Of a stretch of DNA of 64,000 bases, positions 41,838-51,434 are shown piece by piece. Each line of letters opens with the position of its first letter. The first letter of the stretch is position 1. This DNA is from Symbiodinium natans (lineage: Eukaryota > Sar > Dinophyceae > Suessiales > Symbiodiniaceae). The position numbers and the translations under genes were made by a program. Location: the NCBI GenBank assembly GCA_905221605.1, contig CAJNDS010000331.1, positions 26,597 to 90,596 of the forward strand, in the 5' to 3' direction. The notes beneath the pieces were generated by a model. It worked only from the letters and a program-made list of their open reading frames with translations. It did no database searches and was not told the DNA's origin.

Positions 41838-42600
41838 AGCTAGATAGCAGTCCGGGTAAGTGGTGGCAAGATTCCTGGTACGCTGGTCAATGGGACCAAA
41901 CTCCTTCAACGGTCAATGGAACTGGGAGGAGGAAGAGTGGCAATGTTATGGGTGGTCTGCCGATAAATGGGTCTCTCCTGACGACTGGGAGGAAGGCGTT
42001 CAGAAGCGGCTCTACGGTGAAAGGATTTCCAGAGTGCTTTTTGGTGACGAACCAGCACATGAGGAATATCTGGGCAAGATCACTGGGGTGTTGCTAGATC
42101 GCCGCCTGGAAGAAGTGAAAGAGCTGGTGGCAGACTCTGCACTGATAAAAAATGAGGCTCATGAAGCTTACAATACGCTGGTTAGAGAGGGCTGGACACC
42201 AGATGGTCAAGAAGATGCAGGTTGGAGAAAAGGGATGTACTCCCGGGATCAGTATCACAACGCCCTATTCGACCTGGCGCGCCAAAGAAGGAGATACAGC
42301 GAGGCGGCTACAGGTGAGGCGGTGGCAAAGATACTGGACAAGGGCGATGATAAGTTTTGGTACGAACTGTGGTTGGATTCGCAGAAGTTTTTGCAGGAGA
42401 TGGATGACATGGTTGAAGCTACGCGGCGACATGAGGGAAGACCAATAGAGGATTATTTGGATCCCTCAAAGGTTAAAAAAGTTTACCTGACGCCAAAACC
42501 TTTGTCGAAAGGGTATACCAAGCTGTGCAGGTTCTTTAATCAAGGGATCTGTCGCCATGGAGACGAGTGTACCTATGAGCATCCAGTCTGCGATGGCTGA
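41838..42600 (+). CDS. Element ORF B: W-rich gag-like protein with CCCH finger
   Basis: Trp-rich N-terminal part: GKWWQDSWYAGQWDQ in one frame, then NGQWNWEEEEWQCYGWSADK in the next, so one frameshift at about 41900. It continues as a helical, charged region (GVLLDRRLEEVKELVADSAL) and ends with a CCCH zinc finger C-x7-C-x5-C-x3-H (CRFFNQGICRHGDECTYEH, 42525-42582) just before TGA at 42598. CCCH fingers bind single-stranded RNA. Here one sits where a copia gag has its CCHC knuckle. It overlaps the protease frame by up to 110 nt (that frame is open from 42491). Confidence 0.6.
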
Positions 42601-43138
42601 TGCAGTACAAGCTCTGAGGTCTTTGGTGGGAGAAGGAGCTGGAGGAGGACATCCAGGATTGGCATCGATCCAGAGGCAGCTGGATGAGCTTCGGTTGAGA
42701 GCCTTGAGGGTTGAAGACGTGGTGGTGCGACCTCGTGGAGGAGATCCTCGGATGTTCAAGGCAGAGCTGGATGTGCCGACGGTGCTCATTGACTCTGGGG
42801 CTACAAACATTCTTCGTCAACCTCGAGATCCTCATGAGCTTCACGATGCAAACCAGGTGAGTGTGGTGCTGGCCAACAACGAGAGGACTCAGCTAGCGGG
42901 ATCTATACTCACGCCTTCTACAACGACTCAGCCTTTGTTGCCCATGGGAGATAATGCTGGAGATGAGGATGGGGACATTGGTGGCCCTCCGACTGATGAA
43001 GGAGTTGTGGACGATGCACAAGAGGAACGGGAGGATGCAGCCTTCCGTGCCAAGTTCAATTTTGGCAAGGGTGCGTCAAAGGGTGGGTCTACATTGGTGG
43101 AGTCAAAGAAACAGCTGTGTCTGCAAGTTTGTTCATGA
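42557..43138 (+). CDS. Element ORF C: retropepsin-like aspartic protease
   Basis: Contains VLIDSGATNILR (DSGATN at 42791-42808), then ANQVSVVLANNERTQLAGS. This fits the retropepsin pattern of a hydrophobic strand, D-S/T-G-A, then a V.V.LA strand as in copia proteases. Retropepsins are dimers that cleave gag and pol polyproteins. The frame is +1 relative to the CCCH ORF and is open from 42491, so gag-pro overlap and frameshifting are possible. After about 43000 it becomes acidic, then Gly/Lys-rich, and stops at 43136. No RT follows. Confidence 0.6.
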   Translation: METSVPMSIQSAMADAVQALRSLVGEGAGGGHPGLASIQRQLDELRLRALRVEDVVVRPRGGDPRMFKAELDVPTVLIDSGATNILRQPRDPHELHDANQVSVVLANNERTQLAGSILTPSTTTQPLLPMGDNAGDEDGDIGGPPTDEGVVDDAQEEREDAAFRAKFNFGKGASKGGSTLVESKKQLCLQVCS

Positions 43139-43259
43139 TGACAAGGCTGTCCTAGAAGGGACTCGTGAGGCCGGCAAATCCTGGGACAATGCTTCCCGAA
43201 AAGCCAGCAGGGATGAATGATTCCACAATGTCTGTTATGATTTTTACCTCAGAGGGAGG

Positions 43260-44785
43260 TGTCGTGTGAGATCTGGCTGCAGATTTTCCCACGACGAAAT
43301 GTCTCCTGATCGACTGGCTCGGTTGCGTTACTTGGTGCATGTTGCAAACCAAGTGAGATATGCGCAAGACAGGAGACGAGATACCAGACCGCAACAGCTT
43401 CAAGCCGCCTGCAAGTGGGGGAACCGCATCCTCGTCGTCCTCAGCACCCCAAGCGTTTCAAATGACCAATGTGTCAAAAAAAGAAAATTGACGGTGATGC
43501 TACGCTGGATGGAGCAGAAGAACAGGAGGACGATGCACAAAAGGATTCGGTAGCAGAGTCCACCGCTGTACCGTTTTTGGACCCGAAGGAGCCGATTGAA
43601 ACTTGGATGGCTCGCAACAAGGAGCTATGGGTCTACACTCCCCATGTAAGGGAGGTGATGTTCGCTCTCGGGGTGACCATGGTCAGGGAGCTTCAGGAAT
43701 ATATCTACGTGGAAGATTTGATGGAAAAGGGAGTAAAAAGGTAGACGCCTGCAAACTTCTGAGCCTGGCGGGTGGTGCCCGATACCGGCCAATGTCGCCG
43801 GAGGTGGCGGCTTCTACTAATGCGTCTGTGCGTGTTGAACAATCTTCTGGAAACCGTAAGACAGGAGGAGGTGCGGCGAGAACCATTTCGCAGGTGCGTG
43901 AAGCTGAAAGTCACGGTGGCGCAGAGATGCCACGAGGGTCATATAGAGAGATCCTCGACAAAGGCAGGTATGAAGCTTGGACGCTCGAGCAGAGGTCTCC
44001 GCTGTGCGTGCAGAGGTTACAGTTGGTGGGAGTTGGAATGCCACCGGTGAACCCGCCGAAAAAGGGTTATAGGTCAAGGTCAAACCCCGTGAAGAGGGGG
44101 CGACCGCTGCTGAATCGAAGGCAAGTACAACATGTGCCGCGTTCTTATTCGAATCGGCGCAGGAGGGCAATGGAGCCTGTGGAAAAGCCAAAGCCGTTGC
44201 AACCTCTTCGTGGTGGATTGTCTTTTCGCCTCAGCAAAGCATGGGCAGATGTGGAGGACGATGATGATCAGGCGGGAGCTTTGGTCTCCTATGCCGAGTC
44301 CTCTGGTGATTCAAGCGCGGAAGAAGCCAGCAGCGCGCGACACTTGTGGGAAACCTTTTTGCGTGAAAGGGATTCACAGAGAACTGAGAAACGTGGCAAT
44401 GTTGTAGTTCTTCAAGCTCCAATGAAGAGCAGAAAAAATCAACTGTTCTTGGCGAAGAGCGCGACAAAGCGTCGCGGGGGGAGACCCGCCAAGAAGTGTC
44501 TTCTCAAGTTTTTTCGCTATCACAATCTTCGATTCGAGCTACAGTTTCAAAAAGGGCAAGGGATGGCTCTATTATTGGTGGTTCGCTGGCGGTGGGCTCC
44601 ACAGATGAGGTTCTACCTGGGCAAGGCGTTGCTGGACAGGTGAATGTATCTGAAAGCGATGAAGTTCTACCTGGGCAAGATGTGGCTGGACAGGGGACGG
44701 CGCTAGAAGGAGCAGTACAAATGTCTGGCGATGAGACTGGGCAACAGGAAGGTGAAGGTGGGAGCAATGACCTCCTGATAGCTTG
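43260..44785 (+). pseudogene. Element interior, broken ORFs
   Basis: Several frames carry protein-like sequence: ETWMARNKELWVYTPHVREV (about 43598-43657) in one frame, SFRLSKAWADVEDDDDQAGA (about 44220-44280) in another, and a DEVLPGQ(G/D)VAGQ duplication (about 44607-44690) in a third. These frame changes suggest decay. A CCCH-like fragment (CRVRSGCRFSHDE, about 43261-43300) has lost part of the finger. No RT or integrase motif is seen. Confidence 0.5.
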
Positions 44786-44830
44786 AAAAGATCTGTTGGT
44801 TTCAGGGCACGGAAGAAGCATGAACTGTGA

Positions 44831-45710
44831 GTGACCAAAGGTCTTCTTCGGAGGATCTATTGGAAGGTCTCCGAAGGCAGGTTACCAGTTCAGAAGAAGG
44901 ACTGTCCGAATGGACTGAACAAGATGGACCGAAACTTGGTCATCAGTGCTTCTACGGATGGCTCAGGCGAGGGGGAGTTAGACCTCGCGCTGGTGGAGAG
45001 CACAAGTCCTTCAATGGTGAGAAACCCAGCACCGCTGACGTTTGGTGATCCTCATGTGTTGATTCAGTCACAAACAATTCGATGGGTTATGCGTCGTGGT
45101 GTGACAGATCGTACGATGTGGGGCGCAATAGCTGCATCAGCGCGAAACATATGTGCTGAAATGATTCAGGTGGATGAATTGAATGCCCGGTTGGAAACTG
45201 GGAAGCTCCTTTTTCAAAGAAGGGATATTACAGTGAATTACATCATCCGTTTCATGACGATCCGAGTTGATGGTTTGGGTAGCAAAACTGGTGCATCCGT
45301 TCATTGTCCTTGGCGGCCAAGGGACTGTGGTAAATTCGGAATTTCTCTGGCAAGATGGAAGGGATCGGTTAATGGAATTCCTTCAAGCGGCCACGTGTGC
45401 TGATGAACTGGAGGAGCTCTTGAAACGAATGGAGGATGATGATGAGGAGGTGGATCTGTCGGGGATGGTGTTGGAGATCTCTGGACAGCAAGAAACGGTT
45501 TTGGACCAAGGAGTAGTGAAACTCCTCTTCCAACTGAAGCGCCAGAAGTTTCTCCGGAGGATGAGACGACCGGTGGCACGTCGAGACTGTCTGGCACAAG
45601 AATGGTATTGTGGAACTTGTATTTGGGAATTTTCGATCCAGACCGTTCAACTGGGAAATTTTCGACGGCACAAAAGGCTATCCTGGCGAAGGACCATCAA
45701 ATGGTGATAG
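44831..45710 (+). pseudogene. Element ORF D, unrecognised, frameshifted
   Basis: From 44831 the frame reads TFGDPHVLIQSQTIRWVMRR, then TMWGAIAASARNICAEMIQV and FQRRDITVNYIIRFMTIR. It then shifts near 45290 to FIVLGGQGTVVNSEFLWQDG and an acidic LLKRMEDDDEEVDLSGM segment. A third frame (about 45600-45700) reads VLWNLYLGIFDPDRSTG. Composition is protein-like and continuous across frame breaks. The family is unknown. Confidence 0.45.
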
Positions 45711-46457
45711 TTCAACTTCCTCAAAGGGGAACGTGCCCTGGATTTCTGAAGATCACCTCGATCACGTGGTGGTAAAAAAGTTGGAAATGTCTTCAGATAT
45801 GAGTGAGTTGGATGGGTTTGTTCCAGAAAGTGAGGGACAGTTGGAAGAGGTTGAGGTGGAAAACGTAACTGCCTCTAAAGTCCTTAGAGCTCTTTGGTGG
45901 AAAGGGTTTAGGGCTGGTCAAAGGAAGTTGTGTCGTGCTGGAGGGTTTGGAAGTCAGGTTGTTGGGACAACTATTCCAGCTAATCGGGTGTGGAACTCTG
46001 GAGTAAGGAAGACCTCCCTGAAGATGCCCAAAAAACGTGGTTCGGTTGTACTTGGCTCAGGAGCCAGGAGAAAACCAATCATGGGATTGCGTGAGCATCA
46101 GAAAGGTTTTCCAGGAAGTTCCACTGAAGCATCCACAACTAGCACCTTGGGTGAAGAAGGTAGTTCTCCAAGTGATGGCAATGTCCATGCAGAGCGGGAT
46201 CGTTCGATGACCGTCTGGAAGCAGAACGCCTGACAAAAAGGAGGCAAGGTATCTGCTATTGGTTTAACAACGGGAACGATCGCTGCAAGTTTGGTGAGAA
46301 CTGCAAATTTATTCATTCCAGAGAGGATGTGGTGTTAGCTTCGTACTGGTGTAGGTACTATGTGGATGGACGAGGGTGTCATGCTGGTAAAGATTGCAAA
46401 TACGCGCACGATGCGACTGGTGTGAAATGTATTCAGTTTTTTCAAACGGATTACTGA
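45710..46457 (+). pseudogene. Element ORF E with two tandem CCCH fingers
   Basis: The first part (frame open to 46233) is Ser/Glu-rich, then Arg/Lys-rich. The next frame, open through 46218-46457, reads FDDRLEAERLTKRRQGIC and continues into two fingers. Finger 1 (46254-46316) is C-x9-C-x5-C-x3-H (GENCKFIH end). Finger 2 (46350-46409) is C-x8-C-x5-C-x3-H (CRYYVDGRGCHAGKDCKYAH). TGA is at 46455. Tandem CCCH modules of this type bind RNA. A frameshift joins the two parts. Confidence 0.6.
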
Positions 46458-46500
46458 CGAAGATCAGAAAAATGAGGAGTGGCTTTCATGGACGGATAAG

Positions 46501-47226
46501 ATGTATTCTACGCTGGAATTGTACGAGGTGGTCAGATCCTGTGATATTCCGCTGGCAGAGGTCGAAGAGTGGACAAATGATTTGAGAGTATGGTACGAAA
46601 AAGCTCAGCTGGAGGGTAAAGGCGACCCCAAAATTGGTAAAAAAAAAATGCCATTGGAGGAAGAGTCAGCTGATGAGCCTGCAGTTGAGGAGGTAGTGCC
46701 AGAGGTCACAGAAGTGATTGTCGAGGTCGATGAGGAGGCGGAGAAGAACAAAAAGAAGAGGAAAGCTGCCGCTGCAACGCATGATCCATATACTGCGCTG
46801 GCCCCAAGGCCTAAGAAAAGGCCAATCAATGTGGATCGTGGGGAAGTGGGTTTGTCGTCAAAAAAGGTGGCAATTCCCAAGGCGGAGAAGTCTTCTCATC
46901 GGACACGGTCAAAACCTGGTGTTTCTGCAAATAGGTCACAAAAGAAGGAGAAGGCATCAAGTCCCAAGAGAAGGGATGTAGCACCAGAAGAAGGAGGAGA
47001 GTCCGGAAAGAAGGGACAGGCTTCTGTTCCCGCTGCATCGGAGTCGGTTGCCACAACGACACAGGTGACCACATCGTGTAAAGCGATAGAAGAAGCACGG
47101 CGAGAAGGATTGGTATCCTCTATTCAGCGATGTTTGAACGATCCGTTGGTTCAGGTCAAGGATCTTGAGAGCATCTTGGTGCAGCTACATCGAATCTGCG
47201 AAGCTGGTCGGGAGGCGCAGAAGTGA
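46501..47226 (+). CDS. Element ORF F: acidic then Lys-rich protein
   Basis: 241 codons from MYSTLELYEVVRSCDIPLAE. The N-terminal part is helical. A Val/Glu-rich stretch (VEEVVPEVTEVIVEVDEEAE) follows, then Lys/Arg/Ser-rich linkers with nuclear-localisation-like clusters (KKKRK, PRPKKRP). It ends with a helix (NDPLVQVKDLESILVQLHRI). No catalytic motif. Its frame differs from the preceding CCCH ORF. The composition suggests a nucleic-acid-binding or structural protein. Confidence 0.5.
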   Translation: MYSTLELYEVVRSCDIPLAEVEEWTNDLRVWYEKAQLEGKGDPKIGKKKMPLEEESADEPAVEEVVPEVTEVIVEVDEEAEKNKKKRKAAAATHDPYTALAPRPKKRPINVDRGEVGLSSKKVAIPKAEKSSHRTRSKPGVSANRSQKKEKASSPKRRDVAPEEGGESGKKGQASVPAASESVATTTQVTTSCKAIEEARREGLVSSIQRCLNDPLVQVKDLESILVQLHRICEAGREAQK

Positions 47227-47575
47227 CTGGTTTTCAAGGATGGAATACAAAAGGATGAATCCTTTTCCAAAGATATGGTGACGATTTGCAGAATGTTTGG
47301 AGGAAAGACCACTGCGTCGAACTGGAAAGGTTAGAGTTTTCGCCATTAAGGGTTAGGAAATCCCTAACGGTAGAAAGTCTTACCCAATGAGGTTTGAGAA
47401 ACTTAATTCATTCGTCCTGGATGACGTAAAACCACTATGTGCATGCCCAAAAAAGGGATGCGATGTCCGTGAGATGTCCAAAAAAAGGCCAAAAAAAGAA
47501 GGCAGTTGGCTGCTGTCAGGAAAAGACAGTTTTTGGCCTGTTTGCAGCATCTCCAAAGGTGTCCCAGCAATGTCT

Positions 47576-47587
47576 GGGACAGGGGGA
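47576..47587 (+). other. Polypurine tract at right terminal repeat
   Basis: GGGACAGGGGGA (one C) directly abuts the right 107-bp repeat, the position of a plus-strand primer in LTR elements. Confidence 0.5.
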
Positions 47588-47694
47588 GTGCGGAGCTGCA
47601 GTTTGTACAACAGGTAGAATTGGAAGGGTTGCAACACCCGCTATTTAATTTGGCTCAAGGATGGCCTGTCCGTCCGTCAAAAAGTCCGAGTGCT
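47588..47694 (+). repeat. Right 107-bp terminal direct repeat
   Basis: Matches 40771-40877 at about 104 of 107 positions. The spliced-leader-like segment lies at 47638-47659. Downstream sequence (TGGGTTTGGGGTTTAGG) is unrelated to the left internal flank. Confidence 0.92.
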
Positions 47695-48124
47695 TGGGTT
47701 TGGGGTTTAGGAGGAACCTTGGGTTTCCTTCCCCTTCCCTCTTCATATACCTTGATCCCTCTGTTGTGTGGTTCGGTTCGGGGAGTTCATTCAGGCAGCT
47801 GTTAAGGGTTGATATTCTTCCTTTTCCCCTTTCGGTTGCCCCCGTACGGTGGACGCCTCAAAGGCTGGTTAACGTGAGATGTTTTCTTCTTCATTTGTGT
47901 ATACATATGCTATGTTGTATGTATACATACAGGGGGGGGGGGCGCCAACTAATTGGCATGCTTCTGTAGAGGCCCCACGCCAAGGCAAATATAGGTATGG
48001 TAGTATAGGGCTTTCGGGGGGATTCTTTGTCCACATCCTTGGCACAATCAATCGTGCTGTATCACGCAACGTTGCGGACCTATCAGAGATGCTGTTTCTG
48101 CGGAGAGTCTTTTCCACACAAGTT

Positions 48125-48745
48125 TTCTCCACAAAGGAAACGCGGAAAGATGTGTGGAAAACGCGGAAACATTTGCGGAAAGAATTGTGGGAAATGCAGA
48201 AACCTTTGCGGAAGAAGTTGTGGGAAGTGCTGAAACGTTTGCGGGAAAAGTTGTGGGAGACGCGAGAACAAGTTGTCGAAAATGTGGAACGCGCGGAAAC
48301 ATTTGTGGGAAAAGTTGGAAACGCAGAAACATTTGCAGAACAAGTTGTAGGAAACGCGGAAATTTTGCGGAAGAATTTGTGAGGAATTCGCGGAAACATG
48401 CGCGGAAGATTGGAATATGCGCGAAAGTGGTCGGGTTTGCGGCAACTTTATTTCCGCACTTGTTTCCTCATTTTGCACAGTTTTCGTTCGCAAAGGTTTC
48501 CGCGTTGTTTACAACTTTTTGTGCGCATTTCACAGAACTTCTTCCGCACATGTTTCCGCATTTCCCACCACTTGTTCCACAAAATGCTTCCTCATTTTCT
48601 GCAGCTTTTTTTCTGCGTATGTTTCCCCGCTTCCCACCCGCTTTTTCCGCCAATGTTTCCGCGTTCCCCACAGCTTTTCCGCAAATGTTTCCGCGATTTC
48701 ACACTTTTCCTTGAGTATTTCTGCAAATTCAACACGTGTTTTTGC
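48125..48745. repeat. 600-bp inverted array of a ~30-bp unit
   Basis: Left half (48125-48400): tandem units like GCGGAAACATTTGCGGAA / AGTTGTGGGAAATGCGG. Right half (48455-48745): the same units inverted (TTCCGCAAATGTTTCCGCG, CATTTCCCACCACTTGTTCC). The centre, about 48400-48450, is unique. The whole can fold as one large imperfect hairpin. Confidence 0.85.
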
Positions 48746-48816
48746 CAACGTTCAGCATTTTCTATATAACAGCACTCGTAATATGGAACAAACTTTTTTT
48801 TTTCGAACATCCCCAC

Positions 48817-49115
48817 CCTCTCTTGGTAGAGATATTCTGGGGTTGGGCACTCCGGGGAGACCTGGGGCTGGGTAATTCAGGCAAACTTGGGTTGGGCATT
48901 TCAGGGAAACTTTGGGGCACTGCGGGGACACTGGAGGGAGACTCTGGGGTTGGGCACTGCAGGGAGAATCTGGGGTTGGAGTTGGGCACTCCAGGGACAA
49001 TTGGGGTTGGGCACTCCAGGGATGAGTGAGGAGTAGACCCGGCGAGGAGAAGAGTTCCGGGCGAGGAGAAGAGTTGAGTTGAGAATCTAACAACCCCACA
49101 CCGAGGGTGGGGAAC
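48817..49115. repeat. 'GGGCACTCC' repeat element, copy 2
   Basis: GAACATCCCCACCCTC at the left end and ACACCGAGGGTGGGGAA at the right enclose about nine GGGTTGGGCACTCCAGGG units. The terminal inverted repeat is CCCCACCCTC / GAGGGTGGGG. Shared with copy 1 at the right end: GAGTT(G/T)A(G/A)AATCTAACAACCC. Confidence 0.85.
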
Positions 49116-49129
49116 GAGCTGCAAGTGCG

Positions 49130-50110
49130 GAAAAATGCCCTTTTGAAGTGCGGAAATCCAGCCCTTGAAGTGTGAAAAACAAAGGCCCTGGAATAGGGGC
49201 CACATCCCCTAAAGAACAGGTGGCATATATTTCTTTTCAAAACGATATACACAAGATTGAAGGGGCAGCGCCCATGGGCGGGCAGCGCAGGCAGAAGCTC
49301 GAGGAAAGTTGTTCTTTTATTATGCTTTTAAAGGCTGCCGCCAATGCCGCTGCAAACCGGGAGGGGGAAGGGGGGGGGTGCACGCGCCCGCCCGCCCGAC
49401 CTGCGTCTTTTACGGGGTTTCATAGTCGGAATACACGGGTTTGGCGCCGGGGTCATGTCAAAAGACCTCGAAGCCTTAACACCCCAAGCCGCAACAATTG
49501 AAAAGGCTAAGATGCCTCAATACCAGCCATATCATCCAAGGCGGGAGCCGCTGATGTTCATGATGCGCACCGGGGTCCCGGACTGGGGCCGCTGATGCTC
49601 CTGATGCGCGGCTGGGGGTCGCGGACTGAACCCGCTGATGCTTCCCAAGCATCCTGGCTATCCCATTTTATGGAAAACGCACCGTCCGGCCCTACTGTGC
49701 TCCGCACGGTTCGACTAGCACGGGATGTATGCCCCGTAATGGACGAGGTGTGCTGGAGCATCACAGCACAGCTAAGGGGTGTCACTCACAGCAGGTGCAA
49801 GGGTCTCCAGCGCAGGTGCAAGGGTACAAGCAAGGCGCAAGCACTCAGAGTAGGGCAGCACTGGGTGAGTTTCGCTGACGCCGACGGGGGTCGGCGGATG
49901 TTTTTGCTACTCCTCAAAGATCCATGGCTTTATGATTTTATGTATTTTATGTCTCATCTCTATAGTTTCATGAGATATCCTCCCCCCCCCCCCAAGATCC
50001 GCGTCCGAATGCTTGTAGGCTTAAGTCCCTTTACCTTTCTACCCCAGAGGGTTATTTGTTTTTTCAAGGTTTAGGCTTTAAGATTTAGGCGTTGTAACCC
50101 AAGTGGCAGA
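49130..50110. other. Unique sequence, no recognised gene
   Basis: Includes a roughly 40-bp direct duplication, CCGCTGATG..ATGATGCGC..CGGGGTC..CGGACTG (49549-49630). Otherwise nothing is identifiable. Confidence 0.35.
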
Positions 50111-50116
50111 AATCCA

Positions 50117-50850
50117 TCAACCCTGAAGAAGACAAAATAGAAGGAGCTCTCGAGACCCAAAACTGATTTGGGGCTCATGTACGACACTGAGCGAGGAACG
50201 CGCAGTTTGCCTCCGGCGAAAATCGGGAAAGCCTTCCACCCCCTGCACATCCCCGAGTTCGATCACGGCAACCAAACCGTTCCCCTGAAACTGTTGCAAG
50301 AACTCAGGGGAAACCAGCAGTATTGGTTGGCTGTCTTTCCCGGACTGGCTCCACCCATGATCCCCTTCGGCCCCGATATTTGCTCCAGATCCCGAATCTA
50401 CAGGACACTTCCGCTTGTACACCGAATACACCCGCACCGACCACAACACCGCGGCACACGACCTGTAGCGACCTGAAGAGGTCATGAGTGAGAACAGGCG
50501 AACGCGAACCCACTTCGCCCCACTTCGCAACTCGCGGAGCTTCTGGATCGGGGTGGGTGCCACCGGGTGCACAGGGCTCTTCTCTGGAAGTCCATACAGG
50601 GGGGGCTGCCCGGGGCTGCCCGGCTGCCCCGCAGCTTTGCAACGAAAGCCACAAGCGCCTCGCCCCGAGGTTTGCCAGTCTCGGTTTGAGGGTGTTCGAA
50701 CACTCCCTGATAGCACTGCCGCCGCCCAGCTTCTCTTTTCAACTCCTCTTCTGGCAGCCGCTGCCGGTACCTGGCTCGGGAACAAAGTTCCGAAACCCAA
50801 GTACCGAGTGTTTTCGAGGGCCGTTTCGGAACCGGGATCAAAGCGATTCG
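50117..50850. other. Unassigned region open on both strands
   Basis: A minus ORF of 227 codons (50117-50800) and a + ORF of 102 codons (50168-50476) overlap. The + frame reads KAFHPLHIPEFDHGNQTVPL then QQYWLAVFPGLAPP; the minus frame reads EFLQQFQGNGLVAVIELGDV. Neither is recognised. Dual openness suggests GC-driven chance or a decayed element. Confidence 0.3.
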
Positions 50851-50886
50851 TGCAAGTAGCTGCATGTGATTGAGGCGTGGAAGTTG

Positions 50887-51339
50887 ATTTCTGGGAGACT
50901 GTGGCCCAGGAATCTTCAATTTTCTGTTATCATTTAATTGAGGATTAAGTGTCGTAATATTATCATTGCAGGATTAGTTCTTAAGAATTCTTAAGAATTA
51001 ATACTGAAACTGAAGATTGAAGATTTCTGGGAGACTCTTGCCCAGGAATCTTCAATTCTCAGTTGTCATTCCCCGAAGTTCTCAACATCTCCTAAGAATT
51101 CTTAAGAATTCTTAAGAAATCTTAAGAATTCTTAAGACCGTAGCCTGAAAATTGAAGATTGAAGAGTCCTGGGAGACTCTGGTGAGAAATCTTCGATTTC
51201 CATCTATATAAGAATACAGCTGAAGATTCCTGAGCAAGAGTCTCCCAGAAATCTTCGATTTTCGAGAATTCTTAAGAGTTCTTAAGAAAATGAAAGCTGA
51301 GAATTGTAGATTCCTGGGCAATCTTCAATCTTCAGTTCT
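50887..51339. repeat. Cluster of five small hairpins with a common apex
   Basis: Copies near 50887-50925, 51011-51061, 51146-51200, 51219-51272 (inverted) and 51297-51339 (apex partly deleted). The core is GAAGATTTCTGGGAGACTC followed by TTGCCCAGGAATCTTC. Copies are separated by AATTCTTAAGAATTC palindromes. The apex resembles those of the hairpins at 35.8 and 61.3 kb. Confidence 0.85.
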
Positions 51340-51434
51340 AGGACAAATGCTGAACAATTCTTAAGAATTCTGAAGAAGTCTTGTCAACAAAGGGCTGACA
51401 AGGGATGAACATGGATCTTTGAAGGGGGCTCAAG

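Larger units (their letters stand above)
40771..47694 (+). mobile_element. Terminal-repeat element encoding gag-like, CCCH and protease domains
   Basis: About 6.9 kb, bounded by 107-bp direct repeats that differ at only about three positions. A purine run (GGGACAGGGGGA) touches the start of the right repeat, as a polypurine tract does. Eleven bases after the left repeat is TGGTAACC, a possible primer-binding site. Inside are an S1-like domain, a W-rich/CCCH gag-like ORF, a retropepsin DSGATN motif, and more CCCH fingers. I see no RT (YVDD), RNase H or integrase (HHCC, DDE). The internal ORFs change frame many times. The best reading is a non-autonomous LTR-type retroelement (copia-like protease motif); a captured host gene flanked by repeats is the alternative. 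Confidence 0.7.

Noticed and set aside
50117-50800. 227-codon minus-strand gene
   Set aside because: No domain, both strands open, GC-rich; kept only as an unassigned region.
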